From Porphyridium purpureum (Eukaryota > Rhodophyta > Bangiophyceae > Porphyridiales > Porphyridiaceae): 64,000 bases of DNA. Both the position numbers and the translations under genes were made by a program. Under the pieces are notes generated by a model. It saw only the letters and a program-made list of their open reading frames with translations, was not told the DNA's origin and did no database searches. This document shows, piece after piece, positions 29,075 to 39,511 of the stretch; within the stretch, counting starts at the first letter, position 1, and the number at the start of each line of letters is the position of its first letter. The DNA lies in contig VRMN01000009.1 in NCBI GenBank assembly GCA_008690995.1, positions 620,001-684,000 on the forward strand. Reading direction: 5' to 3'.

Positions 29075-30812
29075 CGCCGCACAAAAATCCGCGGGATTCC
29101 GCGCATCGCGCGAGCCGAAGCGACACGCCACGACACGTGACGTCGTGTGTGCGTGCGTGTGTGTGCGTGTGTGCGTGGACACACGCAGCTGCGCGCGCAG
29201 AAAATAAGGACAGACAGGCGCGCGAAGAGCTACGCGACCGCGCGAGTGTGTGAGTGTGTGTGTGTGTGTGTGTGGGGAAAGAGACGCGTGGAAGTGCTGA
29301 AGGGTTACGGGGTGAAATGCGGGGGGTCGTGAGGTGGTGCGAGAAGAATGCGCCGGAATTGGCTTGAGCAGGAGGTGGGATGACGCGAAGTGGAGAAGCA
29401 ACAGCAGCAGCACAGAGGAAGGACAAGCCGGAGCGAGGTGGCGCACGAGGGGGAATGGGCAGCTACGCAGAGCTGCCGCGCGTCGTGTCGACAGCCAGCG
29501 GGCTCGGGCTCGCGGGCATCGGGCACGCGTCCACCAGCAGCGCAAATTGGATGGACCAGCATTGGATGGCGAGCAGCGCGGGTGCGAGTGGCCTGGCCGC
29601 GCAAGGCGGCGCGGGCCACCATGCACCTCTCGCGCACTCTACCTCAAACACTTTCCTGTCGAATCACCCGAGCGTGACAAATTTACTGCAGGGCAGCTGG
29701 CAGCTGTCGCCGCGCTGCGGCGGAGGCACCAGCTTCTCCGACCTGCTGGGCGGGCTCGGGAACCCGTGGCTCGCGCCCGCAGGCATGGTGCGGAATGACG
29801 CCGCCGCATCCGAGGTGTACGCAGACGGATGGCCCTTGAACGAAGACAGTGGCGCGGTGGTCGAGGACGACTCGAGGCAGCCGCCGCCGCCGCCGCCGCC
29901 GGCGTCGTCACCGCGTGTGGAAGCTGCGCTCGACAAGGGCAGCGAGCAGGGTCTTCCGTCGGCCTTTGAACATGTTGGCGAGGACCACGAGCAAGCAGAC
30001 GGCGCTGGCACGGTAGAGTGCTCAGGTGGTGGCGCCTACCAGGTCGACGAACAGGTGGACGAACAAGTGGACGAACGCTGCTCGTCCTCCATTCACCCAG
30101 AGCAGTCGCACCACTCGGAGGCGCCAAGCTCGGAGCGTGTGAGGACAGCCGAACACAGCAGCAGCGAACAGACACGCAAGCGGGCGAGAATTCTCATGGA
30201 AACCGTCAGTCCCGTTTCTGCTGGACCATCGCTGGACCGGGGCGCAGCTGGCGCCAAGGGCCGCAAGACACATGGGCTTGAGCCTGCTCCTTTGGGCATG
30301 GAAGTCCAGAGGACACCACCACGGCCACAGGAAATGCCGCCCTTTTCGGATGACGACGACAGTCAGCACGAAGACGAAAGCCACGCCGCTGGCCACGTTC
30401 GCACTTTAGATCAGCCGCCGATGACAAAACCGCCGGGCCAAAGGCGCGCAAAGAGGCCGCGCAAGCGGCACCAGAGAATGCTGCAAAAGTTGCGCGACGC
30501 GGGCAAACGCGCAAACGAGCGCGCCAAAGTTGCGAAGCAGCTGGCCGAGCTGCACCGCTCGGAGCGCAGTTTCCTGCTCGACGAACAGCGGCGGCATGCG
30601 CAAGAGAATGCATTCTTACGCGCATCCATCCAACAGCTTCTCGCACAGCATCCGCACCTGGAACAGGACGCATAAAATTTCCGGGTGAACGCGGGAGAGT
30701 GCGCAAGCTTGACTTGACCATCTGAAACATTTTGAGCTCGGGGCGCGGTTTGGTCTGGGTCGACTGGATTTTCGCCGCGACCACACCGGCCGCGGTTCGA
30801 ATGCGAGGCATG
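29075..30812 (+). repeat. Inverted segmental duplication, copy B
   Basis: Partner of 17096-18870. Near-identity covers about 29311-30812 and stops about 140 bp after the stop codon, at GGTTCGAATGCGAG. Upstream of 29311 similarity decays with indels and a GT microsatellite. Confidence 0.9.
29380..30675 (+). CDS. Putative nuclear basic coiled-coil protein (bZIP-like C-terminus), paralogue B
   Basis: A 431-residue twin of the product of 17225-18526, with the same N-terminal Ser/Gly-rich part, Pro run, acidic DEQV repeat, basic KRPRKRHQR stretch and C-terminal helix. It has two fewer Ala near residue 10, and Gly and Val where copy A has Asn and Ile. Only a handful of silent DNA differences are visible over 1.3 kb. 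Both copies are open and so probably functional. Their distal promoters differ: this one has the 10-bp GTAC array about 800 bp upstream. Confidence 0.75.
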   Translation: MTRSGEATAAAQRKDKPERGGARGGMGSYAELPRVVSTASGLGLAGIGHASTSSANWMDQHWMASSAGASGLAAQGGAGHHAPLAHSTSNTFLSNHPSVTNLLQGSWQLSPRCGGGTSFSDLLGGLGNPWLAPAGMVRNDAAASEVYADGWPLNEDSGAVVEDDSRQPPPPPPPASSPRVEAALDKGSEQGLPSAFEHVGEDHEQADGAGTVECSGGGAYQVDEQVDEQVDERCSSSIHPEQSHHSEAPSSERVRTAEHSSSEQTRKRARILMETVSPVSAGPSLDRGAAGAKGRKTHGLEPAPLGMEVQRTPPRPQEMPPFSDDDDSQHEDESHAAGHVRTLDQPPMTKPPGQRRAKRPRKRHQRMLQKLRDAGKRANERAKVAKQLAELHRSERSFLLDEQRRHAQENAFLRASIQQLLAQHPHLEQDA

Positions 30813-31291
30813 TGTATCATATATAATGTATCATGAAAATAGAATCCTGTCTTGTCGGTCGCTGCACTTTGAATCCACCACAGAGGCCTGTGATTGATTG
30901 CTGGCTGGCTTTTTGAGTTGTGCACCGTTCACTTATGGACTGATGTGACGGCAATGCGATAGCAAGACGAAGAATATTCACGCAAGTATTGTTTCCCAGA
31001 AAGAGAAAAGAAAAGCACCATTTCAGACCTGGTCCTCGAAGCGTTTCCTCCTTGCTTGACTGGCTCTTCGAAGCGTGCGCGATGCCACATTTGATGTGCA
31101 ACAAAAATAAACCTGGCTGAGCTGCAAGACTTGTAGACGTCAACTCGATTTCTGAAATAAAACAAGAGCGGCGGTCATAAAAAAGGTCTTCGGTGATGGA
31201 CCGAATCGATCCCTCGGAGCAGCTCGTCACCCTGTTTTTCATCGTTCAAACGGCATCGCCGCACCAGATATTTCCTTTTATTTTCATACGC
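30676..31291. other. Convergent 3' spacer
   Basis: It lies between paralogue B and the Cyc8-like gene, which converge. The first 137 bp belong to the duplication; the rest is AT-richer, with tatcatatataatg at about 30817 and several short A/T runs. No gene seen. Confidence 0.45.
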
Positions 31292-34200
31292 CTACTCGGG
31301 AATTTCACCTTCTTCCTCTTCGTCGCTATCTGAAATGCGGGGCCGCGGGCGCGAAACAACCGCTCCAGTGGTGCCCGCTGCAGCGCTGGCCCGTGCGTCA
31401 TCGCTACTGCCGTTCGCGACCGGCAATGCGCTTCCTGTCTTTGCCACTTCAGGGTCAGCCTTCTTCTCATCATCTTTCTCTGCCGCAACAAGTTCGCGAT
31501 CGGATTCTGTCGGGCCCCGTCCGTCAACCTGTTCAGAAGCTTCACCCTGCACGACCGACGTGCCCTTCTCGTCTGCAGTAGTTGACGCTACTGCTTCAGC
31601 TACTGCTTCAGCTGCTGCCTCCGCTGCTGGAGCCGCCGCTTTAGTAGATACGGCGGCTTCCACGGTATCGCCTGGAACGGAATCTGTCCCGGCCATCTGA
31701 TCTGCATCCTGCTCCTGAGGATCCACGGCTTGTGTGCGAGTCTTACTCTCGGCCGCCTCTTCACGTCGCGGCGACAACCGGTTCGGCGATCCCGATTTGG
31801 CTTCTGCTGCCTCGACTGCACCAGAGGCGCTTTTCTCTTTCTCCTTTTCGACACTCTGCTGCTGCTCACGCACGTACTCGACCACGGCTTCTTGTCCAGA
31901 CTTGCCCACCGCCTTTCCGTACGCAGAAACGTCCTGTGCACCACTGCCTGACGACGGCGATGCAGAGCCAACGTCTGATTGCGCCTCCCTCTGCGCGGAG
32001 CCGCGGTCCTTGTTGCCCGAGCGCCGAGCCGATGCCTTTCCAGACTCCTCGCCTGACTCGTCTGTGTTTGTACCTCCCTGTGAACCCGAGCCCACTGCTG
32101 ACTCGGAGCGCGATCGAGAACCCGAAACGGAGCCCAAACCGCCCCCATCGCGTTCAGAAGCCTTCGAATCCCGGTTGGTCACCATGTTCTCATTCGTGTT
32201 ATCCTGACCATCCTCCCCTACTTGTGCGCTTGGTCCAGACGGAAGACTTGTTGACGGATCATTCTGCCCGCCAACCGCAGGCGTGTCCTTCGTCAAATGC
32301 GAAGCGTCCGCCCCCGCCGAAGCCTTCGCCTCAGCGCCGCTACCGGTATCACGCTTTTCGTCAAGCCGGCGCACCTTTTGCGCGGAGTCTTTGTCAATTC
32401 GCTCGCTCTCACCATCAAGAGCCCGAATATCCCGCTTCCTGCTGTCACTGGGCGTGCCTTCGGGTACTGCTGCGCCGTGCATGGCCCCACTCGCGGTGTC
32501 CAATGGTGAGCCGGCCTGAATCACGTCAGAGCTCGGCCCATCGTTAGCCCCAAGATGCCCTCGGATACGACTCAATGGCAAATCGTCGCCTGCTGATACG
32601 GTTGCGATCCTGGCCGCATCACTCTGATTCGCCGCACCTGCACTCACCAAATCGGCAGAGCTCTGCAGTGGCTGCGAATTCTCAGGCTGGCGCTGCAATA
32701 CTACAGTTTGCGGCGGAACTTCCGATTTTTCTGCGGGAGCACTGATATTTGTACCTGAGAAACCTTCGTTCGAGTCCCTGGCCAACTTACTGGCTGCCTC
32801 AGCACGGGAGTTACCATCGTCCCCGGCGCGCAGAAGATCGCCTTTACGACGCTCCGCCAGCAAGGACACAGCGCTTCCAGCCGCCGGTTGCCCCTGCGAC
32901 GCAGCGTCGCGATTCACTCCCGAAGCACCTTGATGGTAGCCTACAGACGCCTGGTTTGCACCCTCATCCCCGTTCTCATCGCGCGCGAAAGGCGCGGCTC
33001 CAGACCCTGTCATCGAACTCTGCCCAGCAAATGCACCGGACACACCCGAGTATGGCAATTGTTGCCCGGGATAGTTCTGGGTGTGGTTCATGTTACCGCT
33101 CATGCCCGGAACCATCGGGCCTGCGCCAGCCTGATACATCGGCAAAGACATCATCGCGGACGATTGCATTCCACTGTTTCCTCCAGCTGAGCCGATCATG
33201 GGCGCAGACGGAAGCATCTGGCCGACACCCATGCTCCCTGCTCCCTGCTGGTTGTTGCCATTGCTCGTGCTCAAACTGTTCTGCGCGTGCCGCTGCTGCA
33301 TGAGCAACATCGACTCATGCCGCATCTGCTGCTCCATTTGCTGGTGCTGAAAGTTGTCCTGCGGACCAGGAGGTCCACTCTGCAATCGTGACTGCGCGTT
33401 TGCATTCACGCCGGCTTCGAGCTGCGGCTGCAGAGGTATGGTTCCGCCCGATGTGGCAAGTCTGGGCGCAAAAGCACCGGGCATCATGTCGTAGGTGTCC
33501 GCCCCGCCTTGCTGCATGTGAGTTATCGCGGAAGGCAACGGAGGCTGGTGCTGGGGTTGAAAGTTGGTCGGACTTACATTGTTCATGTTGTTCCCATCCT
33601 TCGCCCCAGGGGTGCCACTTCCGTCGGCATCACTGGTACGCCCAGATGTCCGATTCTGGGGTTGGTTTTGATTTTGGAGGGCGCTCGGTGCCACCGTACC
33701 ACTTCCGCTACCTGCGGCAGGTGCGGCTCCCGAGCTCCTATTATTACCCGCTTGCTGATGTGGCTGCTGATGTTGATGTTGATGTTGTTGTTGCTGTTGT
33801 TGTTGATGTTGATGCTGCAAGTGTTGTTGTTGTTGTTGCTGTTGCTGAGCGTGCTGCTGCTGCGCCTGCGCCTGTTGTTGAGCCTGCTGCTGAGCTTGCT
33901 GAGCTTGCTGTTGCTGCTGTTGCTCGCCATCACGCTCACGCTCACGCTCCTGCTTCTCGAGAAGCATTAGACGCTCGCGAATCTGTGGCGAGTCTGGCGC
34001 GAGCTCCGCGGCGCGGCGATATGCATCAATAGCATCTGCCATCTGATTACACGTCTCGTACAGTGTACCGAGATCATACCAGACCTCGGATACGTACGGA
34101 TTCAACCGGATGGCGCGCGAGTACGCGACCATCGCATCCTTGTACTGACCCATCTGATAGTAAAGCACTCCAACCGAACACCAAAACGTCGGGTTGCGGC

Positions 34201-35656
34201 CGTTCTGGCTCATTGCTTTTTGATACGCATCGTACGCCTGCCTGAATTCCTTCAGACTTGTGTGGATGCGGCCTAGAAGATACCATGACTGTGCCTCGCC
34301 CGGTTGTGCCTCGACAGATCGCCTCAGCAGTGCAAGCGCCTCATCCGTGCGGCCTTGCATGTGCTCCAGCCAGCCCAACTGCTGCAGCGTCTTGGCGTGT
34401 GTAGGATTTTCACTCAGCGCCTGCCGGTAAGCTGCACATGCGTTGGGAATGTCGTTCTTGAGCTCGTTTGTGTGACCGATCTGATACCAAGTGTCCGCAT
34501 GTGTCAGAGGCTGGGGCGGCGAGTACGAAGTGATGACTTGCAAAAACATTTCGAGGGCTTCGTCGTACGCGCCCTGATCCTTGTAGATGATGCCCGCGCA
34601 GAAGCACACCTCGTCGGCGTGCTCAAAGTCTTGCGCGACTTTTAGAACTGCAAGAAATGCTTCCAGAGCTTGCTCAAAAAAGCCGCAATGATCGTACAAG
34701 AGCCCAATACCGTACCATAAATGTGGATCCTGCGAGTCCGGCAGTCGGGCGAGCGCATTTTGGTATGCTTGGTACGCCATGTGCACCTCGTCTGTCATCA
34801 AGAAACAGTGCGCCAGAACGGCCCACGCCTCGCCGTACGTCGGGTCCATTGTTATGGCTGCTTCCACGTACTGGATTGCTTCTGCGTACATTTCTCGCTT
34901 CACGAGCACTGCCCCAATCTGGGTCTTGGCCACCACGCTGTTGACGCTCACTTGAAGCGCGTGCTCGTACGCTTCCTGCGCCCGCACAACGTCGCCCATC
35001 ATCATCAAAAGGGAGCCAATCTGCAACCAGCACGTCTCCTTTTTCGCCTGTATGGCTGCTAACAACCGTGCTTGGGCGTCGTCGCCGGCGTGCATCGAGC
35101 CCTGCGCCTGCCCATGCGCCTGTCCAGTCATCGACGGCTGCATACTGCTTCCAGGCGGCGCCGACATTGGACCCAACGGCCCCACGTGATTCAAAAGATT
35201 CTGCCCCTGAGCCTGATTCTGCGCGGCCGCAAGATGTGCCACTGGAGGCATAAGCTGCTGCTGCTGATGTTGTTGAGATTGTTGTTGTTGTTGTTGCTGC
35301 TGCTGCTGCATTTGCATAGGGTGGGACAGGTTACCCGACATATATCCGCCACCGCCGCCAGACATAGGACCCATTTGCATTGGCATGGCCTGCGACGCCC
35401 CACCAGCTCCCATCGGGTGCATGCCCTGCGGCATGTACATACCCTGAGACGACGCCATGGCGTTCATGTGGTCCATGCTATTCATCGCACTCATGTGCGC
35501 CATGGGACTCATCTGATGCATGGGATTCATGGGATTGCCCATTGGGTTCATGGGGTTCATTTGTCCCATGGGGTTCATGCTATTCATCTGATTCACGCTG
35601 TTCATGTTCGCGGGCACTCCGGGGCCTCCGCCCATCAGACCGCCGGCCCCAAGCAT
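31292..35656 (-). CDS. CYC8: Cyc8/Ssn6-type TPR transcriptional corepressor
   Basis: A 1454-residue protein. Residues 1-105 are Met/Asn/Gly-rich imperfect repeats (NxMNPMGQMN type) and 110-135 is poly-Gln. About ten TPR units cover 195-570 (for example WCSVGVLYYQMGQYKDAMVA, VWYDLGTLYETCNQMADAID). A long Gln/Ala/His tract (585-650), an 800-residue disordered Ser/Gly/Glu region and an acidic SDSDEEEEGEIPE end follow. This TPR block followed by Q-rich sequence is the signature of yeast Cyc8, which joins Tup1 to repress genes by recruiting histone deacetylases. The TPRs would bind Tup1 and DNA-bound regulators. The start is the ATG at 35656. Confidence 0.92.
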   Translation of the reverse strand: MLGAGGLMGGGPGVPANMNSVNQMNSMNPMGQMNPMNPMGNPMNPMHQMSPMAHMSAMNSMDHMNAMASSQGMYMPQGMHPMGAGGASQAMPMQMGPMSGGGGGYMSGNLSHPMQMQQQQQQQQQQSQQHQQQQLMPPVAHLAAAQNQAQGQNLLNHVGPLGPMSAPPGSSMQPSMTGQAHGQAQGSMHAGDDAQARLLAAIQAKKETCWLQIGSLLMMMGDVVRAQEAYEHALQVSVNSVVAKTQIGAVLVKREMYAEAIQYVEAAITMDPTYGEAWAVLAHCFLMTDEVHMAYQAYQNALARLPDSQDPHLWYGIGLLYDHCGFFEQALEAFLAVLKVAQDFEHADEVCFCAGIIYKDQGAYDEALEMFLQVITSYSPPQPLTHADTWYQIGHTNELKNDIPNACAAYRQALSENPTHAKTLQQLGWLEHMQGRTDEALALLRRSVEAQPGEAQSWYLLGRIHTSLKEFRQAYDAYQKAMSQNGRNPTFWCSVGVLYYQMGQYKDAMVAYSRAIRLNPYVSEVWYDLGTLYETCNQMADAIDAYRRAAELAPDSPQIRERLMLLEKQERERERDGEQQQQQQAQQAQQQAQQQAQAQQQHAQQQQQQQQHLQHQHQQQQQQQHQHQHQQPHQQAGNNRSSGAAPAAGSGSGTVAPSALQNQNQPQNRTSGRTSDADGSGTPGAKDGNNMNNVSPTNFQPQHQPPLPSAITHMQQGGADTYDMMPGAFAPRLATSGGTIPLQPQLEAGVNANAQSRLQSGPPGPQDNFQHQQMEQQMRHESMLLMQQRHAQNSLSTSNGNNQQGAGSMGVGQMLPSAPMIGSAGGNSGMQSSAMMSLPMYQAGAGPMVPGMSGNMNHTQNYPGQQLPYSGVSGAFAGQSSMTGSGAAPFARDENGDEGANQASVGYHQGASGVNRDAASQGQPAAGSAVSLLAERRKGDLLRAGDDGNSRAEAASKLARDSNEGFSGTNISAPAEKSEVPPQTVVLQRQPENSQPLQSSADLVSAGAANQSDAARIATVSAGDDLPLSRIRGHLGANDGPSSDVIQAGSPLDTASGAMHGAAVPEGTPSDSRKRDIRALDGESERIDKDSAQKVRRLDEKRDTGSGAEAKASAGADASHLTKDTPAVGGQNDPSTSLPSGPSAQVGEDGQDNTNENMVTNRDSKASERDGGGLGSVSGSRSRSESAVGSGSQGGTNTDESGEESGKASARRSGNKDRGSAQREAQSDVGSASPSSGSGAQDVSAYGKAVGKSGQEAVVEYVREQQQSVEKEKEKSASGAVEAAEAKSGSPNRLSPRREEAAESKTRTQAVDPQEQDADQMAGTDSVPGDTVEAAVSTKAAAPAAEAAAEAVAEAVASTTADEKGTSVVQGEASEQVDGRGPTESDRELVAAEKDDEKKADPEVAKTGSALPVANGSSDDARASAAAGTTGAVVSRPRPRISDSDEEEEGEIPE

Positions 35657-37220
35657 CCTTACCTACCGCACGCACACCCGCTTCAGCCCCACCACCGATC
35701 GCAGCCCGCCCGCCCTGCCGATTCCGATTCCGCGCCGCCCGCTCCCCTTCCCCAACCCCGGAGCCACCCCGACCCAACCCCTCACGCGCGCGCGAGTTCC
35801 CACCCAAAACACCCCGGCTGTGTCCAGCCCACCCCACGCCGTTCCCCGCCCTTTCCTCACGGCGTCCTCCTCCTTCTTCTTCTTCTCCCCTCTTCTCCCT
35901 CCCAACTCAACCCCTTTCTCGTTTCTCTCCCCGCTCACCCTCCTCCCCTTGCGACGTGCCGCACACGCAAAAACGATGCTTCGCCTTACATATAAAAGGC
36001 GCCGGTTTACTACGAGCGCGCCGATAAACTGCTGTCAGCGCGCGCTTTTAACTGCGCTGGTTACAAACCTCGGCGCGCCACGTCCGGAGCAGATTCGGCG
36101 CGGTTTCTCTTTGAACATGCGCGGGGTACAGTCAGGCACCTTTCACACTGTACTTTGACCTTCCGTTGTTGACGCCCGCGTTTCGTATTCACATCGCGCC
36201 AGGGGCGCGGGTTTTTGGTCAGCAGTGGCAGTGTACCTGACACTGTACTTGTGGGGTTGGGCATGTGACGTGAGACTTGAGGAGGCGCGTGCGCTGGACC
36301 ACTGGCAGCGGGACGCCGGAAACGTGGCGGCTGGACTCGGCGAGGGCGCACATTCTGTGGGTTGTGAGGGGGCTGGCGCACATTCTCTCCATTGAGGGCG
36401 TCGTTTAATGCGTGCCTGGTTTCATCTGTGCGCTTTCGTCCGCGGCGAGCGTCGTCGCGTCGTCGCGTCCCGGTTCGGATCACCGTATGCCCGCGCCGTG
36501 GCCGAATGCGTCACGGTGCGTAATGCCCCGGCGCGACTGCCTTCAGAGCAGGTCCTTCCTTTGCGCGCCACGGCGTAGAATGCCGCGCATCTCCTGACCA
36601 CGCATTTCTCCCCGTCCACGGGCTGCACACGACCATCGATTCGACCCGATTCCAGAGGCCTTGCGTTGCACTCACACGCGCGCGCACAGCATTTTACACA
36701 GCGTCTTCGACCTGGGGGTCACTTTGGCATGCAGGCACTCATGCGATCATGCGTGGCAGACCGCTCGTTCTCCAATGCTCACGTGAGTCGAGTTCACAAA
36801 GGGAAGGAGGAAATGTCACACGCGGCGCTCCGGACCATGTCCGGGCGTCGACCACGCCGCGCCGCGGGACACCCAGCATGAACAGACTGAACCTCCTCCA
36901 CAGCAAACCGGTCCCTTCTGCCCAGACCCACTTTTTACTACCAAACACGCGCTTCTTACGATGTTTCACCCCTGCGCATGTACAGTGTGGTGTGACTGTA
37001 CCTCTGCAGCAACCCTATGTCCGAGCTCGATCGCGCGAGCGGTGCGAGCGAGCAGCCGAGGTTCACGCGCGCGAGCGGACGTGTGTACAGTTGAAAATCA
37101 TCGCACGGCACTGTTTTCATAGAAGATGGTGGGGATGTCCCGCGGTACAGTCGCCGCGCACGCGAGCTGGGTGCGTTCGGATGCATTGCGTGGTGCGCGC
37201 GCGTCACATGTCAAGTGAAC
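35657..37220. promoter_or_regulatory. Large divergent promoter region with GTAC motifs
   Basis: GTAC motifs fall in two groups. One is 470-590 bp from the Cyc8 ATG (36126, 36148, 36231, 36243). The other is 70-240 bp from the hydrolase ATG (36980, 36996, 37085, 37145). Pyrimidine-rich sequence covers 35850-35950, and a cataTATAAAAGG TATA-like site lies at 35990. No coding sequence is convincing. Confidence 0.5.
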
Positions 37221-39086
37221 ATGATGTGTTTCCGCACGGTAGAGCAGCTTGACGGCGCGAGATTCTCACGAATTTCAGTCAGCCAGTCCGCCAGCCAGCC
37301 AGCTGCAAATCAAATGCGCCGCAAGCTAGCAACAGCATTTGTGGGAACAGGACCCTGTGCGCATCCAAAGCCGAGCGACGCAAGCGCGCCGAGAGTGTGT
37401 GGATTGCGTCCCGCAAGAGTAGGCCATTCCGTCATTGCAGCGGCTGAGACGCAGACGAGATCCAGACACAGGATGGCGGTGTGCGCTTGTGTTCAGAGGC
37501 ACGCGTCTGAATTTGCTGGTTCGTCTGCCTGCTCGCCGCAAGACCAGGCACAGTCGCTCGCCGACCGAGTTGACCAGGAACGGCTGCAAAAGATCAATGC
37601 CAGAGTTAAAGTTCCGTACAGCACCCAGGATCGTTCCATTGGTCCGGGCCGGGTTGGCAAAATGATCTGCGCCGCGTTGGCGCTTCTGCTGCTTGTGGTT
37701 CGCGTGTACGGCAAGCTTCATAACCACCGCGCAAGAGACGGCACGTGGCATCTTGCCGTGCTGATCGCCGATTGCCTCAGCTCGGCGCTACTGTCTGGGC
37801 TGCTGTATGTGCTGTCATACTTGATCGCAGGATACAAGGCGTACGAGCAAGCACTGCTTCCAGCTGCAGAGCTGGCCGATTCCGACTCTCAATTTTTGCG
37901 CGTCAACTCCGGCATTCAGCTGCACTGCAAAGTTTTGCAGCCGCGCGCAGCAGATCTGCCGCATCATGAAGAAGCAAGCACCCCGCCGCTTGCTCTCGTT
38001 TTGCTTCACGGATTTGGCGCGTGGCTATTTTCATGGGACTTGGTGCAAAGCCGGCTGAGCAGCATGCTCGGCGCGACCACCGTTTCATTTGATCGACCGG
38101 CCTTCGGGCTCACACCACGGGAGCAGCTGCTGAAAGCACCGTCCAGCCTGCGCGTGTACAGTGACGCATTCTGCGCAAGCGCAGCGCTCGAGCTGGCGCA
38201 CCAGTTTGGCTCGAGCTCCATCTTGGTCGGCCACTCGCTCGGTGCCAAGGCGGCGCTGCTTGCTGCTCAGCGCTCGCTAAGCCAGCAAGACGGCCACGTC
38301 AAGGGGCTCGTGCTGATTGCGCCGGCCATTGCTGCTCCGCGGCGAGGCGCCCGAGGTAGCACCAGCAGCGCGTCTGGACACGCCGCTTTCAGCCAGAGCA
38401 CAGGCAAGCGTCTAGATTTCGCAGCAGAGCCTTTCTCTTGGCCATCCGTTTTGGTCAGAGTTCGGCGCTCCCTCCAGCTCGGCGCGTTGCTTGCGCTGCA
38501 AACCGCACGCGAGTTGATGTACTTGTTCTTGCGGCGCGTCACGCCCTTGCTGGGCCTCGCACTGCGTGTGCTCGTGCGCAAGCAGGCGTTCTGGAGAAAC
38601 GGCTTGGTCGCAGCAACGGCCGATGAAGCCGCGGTCGGAAAGTACGCGGTCGCGGGATACAGCCGACCCGATCGCGTGCAGCTTTGGGACCGCGCGCTCG
38701 CCGAGTTTACAGTGAGCGGACTTCACCGAAAGGGCAGCCTCCAGGAACTTGCGTGGGAAATCTCAGACATGTGGTTCGGCTCATGGTGCCCGCCCAGGTC
38801 AAGCACGCCTGGCTCACACTTCCAGCTCACCGCGATTACGGACGCCATCCGTGCTGCCAACATGCCAGTACTGGTACTCCACGGCCAGCAGGACCGCATT
38901 GTTCCGGCGCGAAACTCGCGTGCGCTCGTGGAGGAGTGCTTTGCGGCGCATGGATACACCCGCTGCCGCCTGGTTGAGCTGGCCGACGCCGGCCACATGC
39001 CGCACGAAACGAGTCCTGATACGTTTGTTTCGATTGTCAGCGATTGGGCCAAAGCGAATGGTATTGGGCGTTTCGCCGCGGTGTAA
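37221..39086 (+). CDS. Alpha/beta hydrolase with N-terminal membrane segments
   Basis: 621 residues from the first ATG; a second ATG at 37314 may be the real start because the sequence between is a repetitive CAGCCAG leader. Two hydrophobic stretches (about 150-165 and 180-205) precede the catalytic domain. Oxyanion motif LVLLHGFGAWLFSWD, FDRPAFGLT, nucleophile elbow VGHSLGAKAAL, acid in LHGQQDRIVP and His in ADAGHMPHE. The complete triad suggests an active lipase or esterase. The N-terminal 140 residues are Arg/Ser/Ala-rich and could target the plastid or another organelle. Substrate unknown; it resembles plant plastid-envelope hydrolases of the same layout. Confidence 0.85.
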   Translation: MMCFRTVEQLDGARFSRISVSQSASQPAANQMRRKLATAFVGTGPCAHPKPSDASAPRVCGLRPARVGHSVIAAAETQTRSRHRMAVCACVQRHASEFAGSSACSPQDQAQSLADRVDQERLQKINARVKVPYSTQDRSIGPGRVGKMICAALALLLLVVRVYGKLHNHRARDGTWHLAVLIADCLSSALLSGLLYVLSYLIAGYKAYEQALLPAAELADSDSQFLRVNSGIQLHCKVLQPRAADLPHHEEASTPPLALVLLHGFGAWLFSWDLVQSRLSSMLGATTVSFDRPAFGLTPREQLLKAPSSLRVYSDAFCASAALELAHQFGSSSILVGHSLGAKAALLAAQRSLSQQDGHVKGLVLIAPAIAAPRRGARGSTSSASGHAAFSQSTGKRLDFAAEPFSWPSVLVRVRRSLQLGALLALQTARELMYLFLRRVTPLLGLALRVLVRKQAFWRNGLVAATADEAAVGKYAVAGYSRPDRVQLWDRALAEFTVSGLHRKGSLQELAWEISDMWFGSWCPPRSSTPGSHFQLTAITDAIRAANMPVLVLHGQQDRIVPARNSRALVEECFAAHGYTRCRLVELADAGHMPHETSPDTFVSIVSDWAKANGIGRFAAV

Positions 39087-39244
39087 ATAGAATCATCCAA
39101 TGAACATATTCTCTCTGCATCAGCATCCTCCGCAGCAGTACTCATGCGGCCACAGGCCTGCTGGCTTCTTCCTTTCCCAGAACATAGCGTCGAGCCACCT
39201 CGTTTCCGCGCACTGAGAGCATGTCTGCATGTAAGTATGTGCGT

Positions 39245-39280
<36 letters not shown>

Positions 39281-39511
39281 TTGAGCCCGGACATGGGCCA
39301 AGGCTAGGCACACACGTTCTCGTGAATCCATCGCCGTCACTTGAAAGCTTGCCGCTAGTTCGCCACCAAGACGAGACACACAGAAGCTCGCAGATTCGTC
39401 ACGAAAACGTTGAGAAAGCCGTTACTGAGAAAGACTTGTTCCCCTATCAAGCGACAAGGCGTCCAGATGTCTTTGGGCGTGGGGCGCGTCTGGAATGCGT
39501 AGCGTTTGACG
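39087..39511. other. Intergenic spacer with GT microsatellite
   Basis: It lies between two co-directional hydrolase genes and contains a (GT)n run at 39242-39279. Otherwise nothing is recognisable. Confidence 0.6.

Larger units (their letters stand above)
27551..29379. promoter_or_regulatory. Divergent intergenic region between NAE1 and paralogue B
   Basis: It contains a 10-bp tandem GTAC array (28461-28570), a GC-rich block with CGC/CGT runs (28640-28980) and a GT microsatellite (29245-29274). Its last 300 bp are the diverged 5' flank of the inverted duplication. Long open frames on both strands in 28130-29430 look like GC-content artefacts. Confidence 0.45.

Noticed and set aside
28217-29140. 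A 307-codon plus-strand frame overlapping the 10-bp array
   Set aside because: It translates the tandem repeat and CGC runs into simple Ser/Thr/Arg sequence, with no domain and poor amino-acid balance.
28128-29426. A 432-codon minus-strand frame through the NAE1 / paralogue B intergenic region
   Set aside because: It crosses the 5' leader and start of paralogue B, a GT microsatellite and the 10-bp array; the sequence is Arg/Ala/His-rich, as expected for antisense GC-rich DNA.
30740-30812. tRNA-like B-box GGTTCGAATGC at the end of the duplication
   Set aside because: The flanking bases do not form a T stem (the position after the loop is not C) and no cloverleaf could be drawn.
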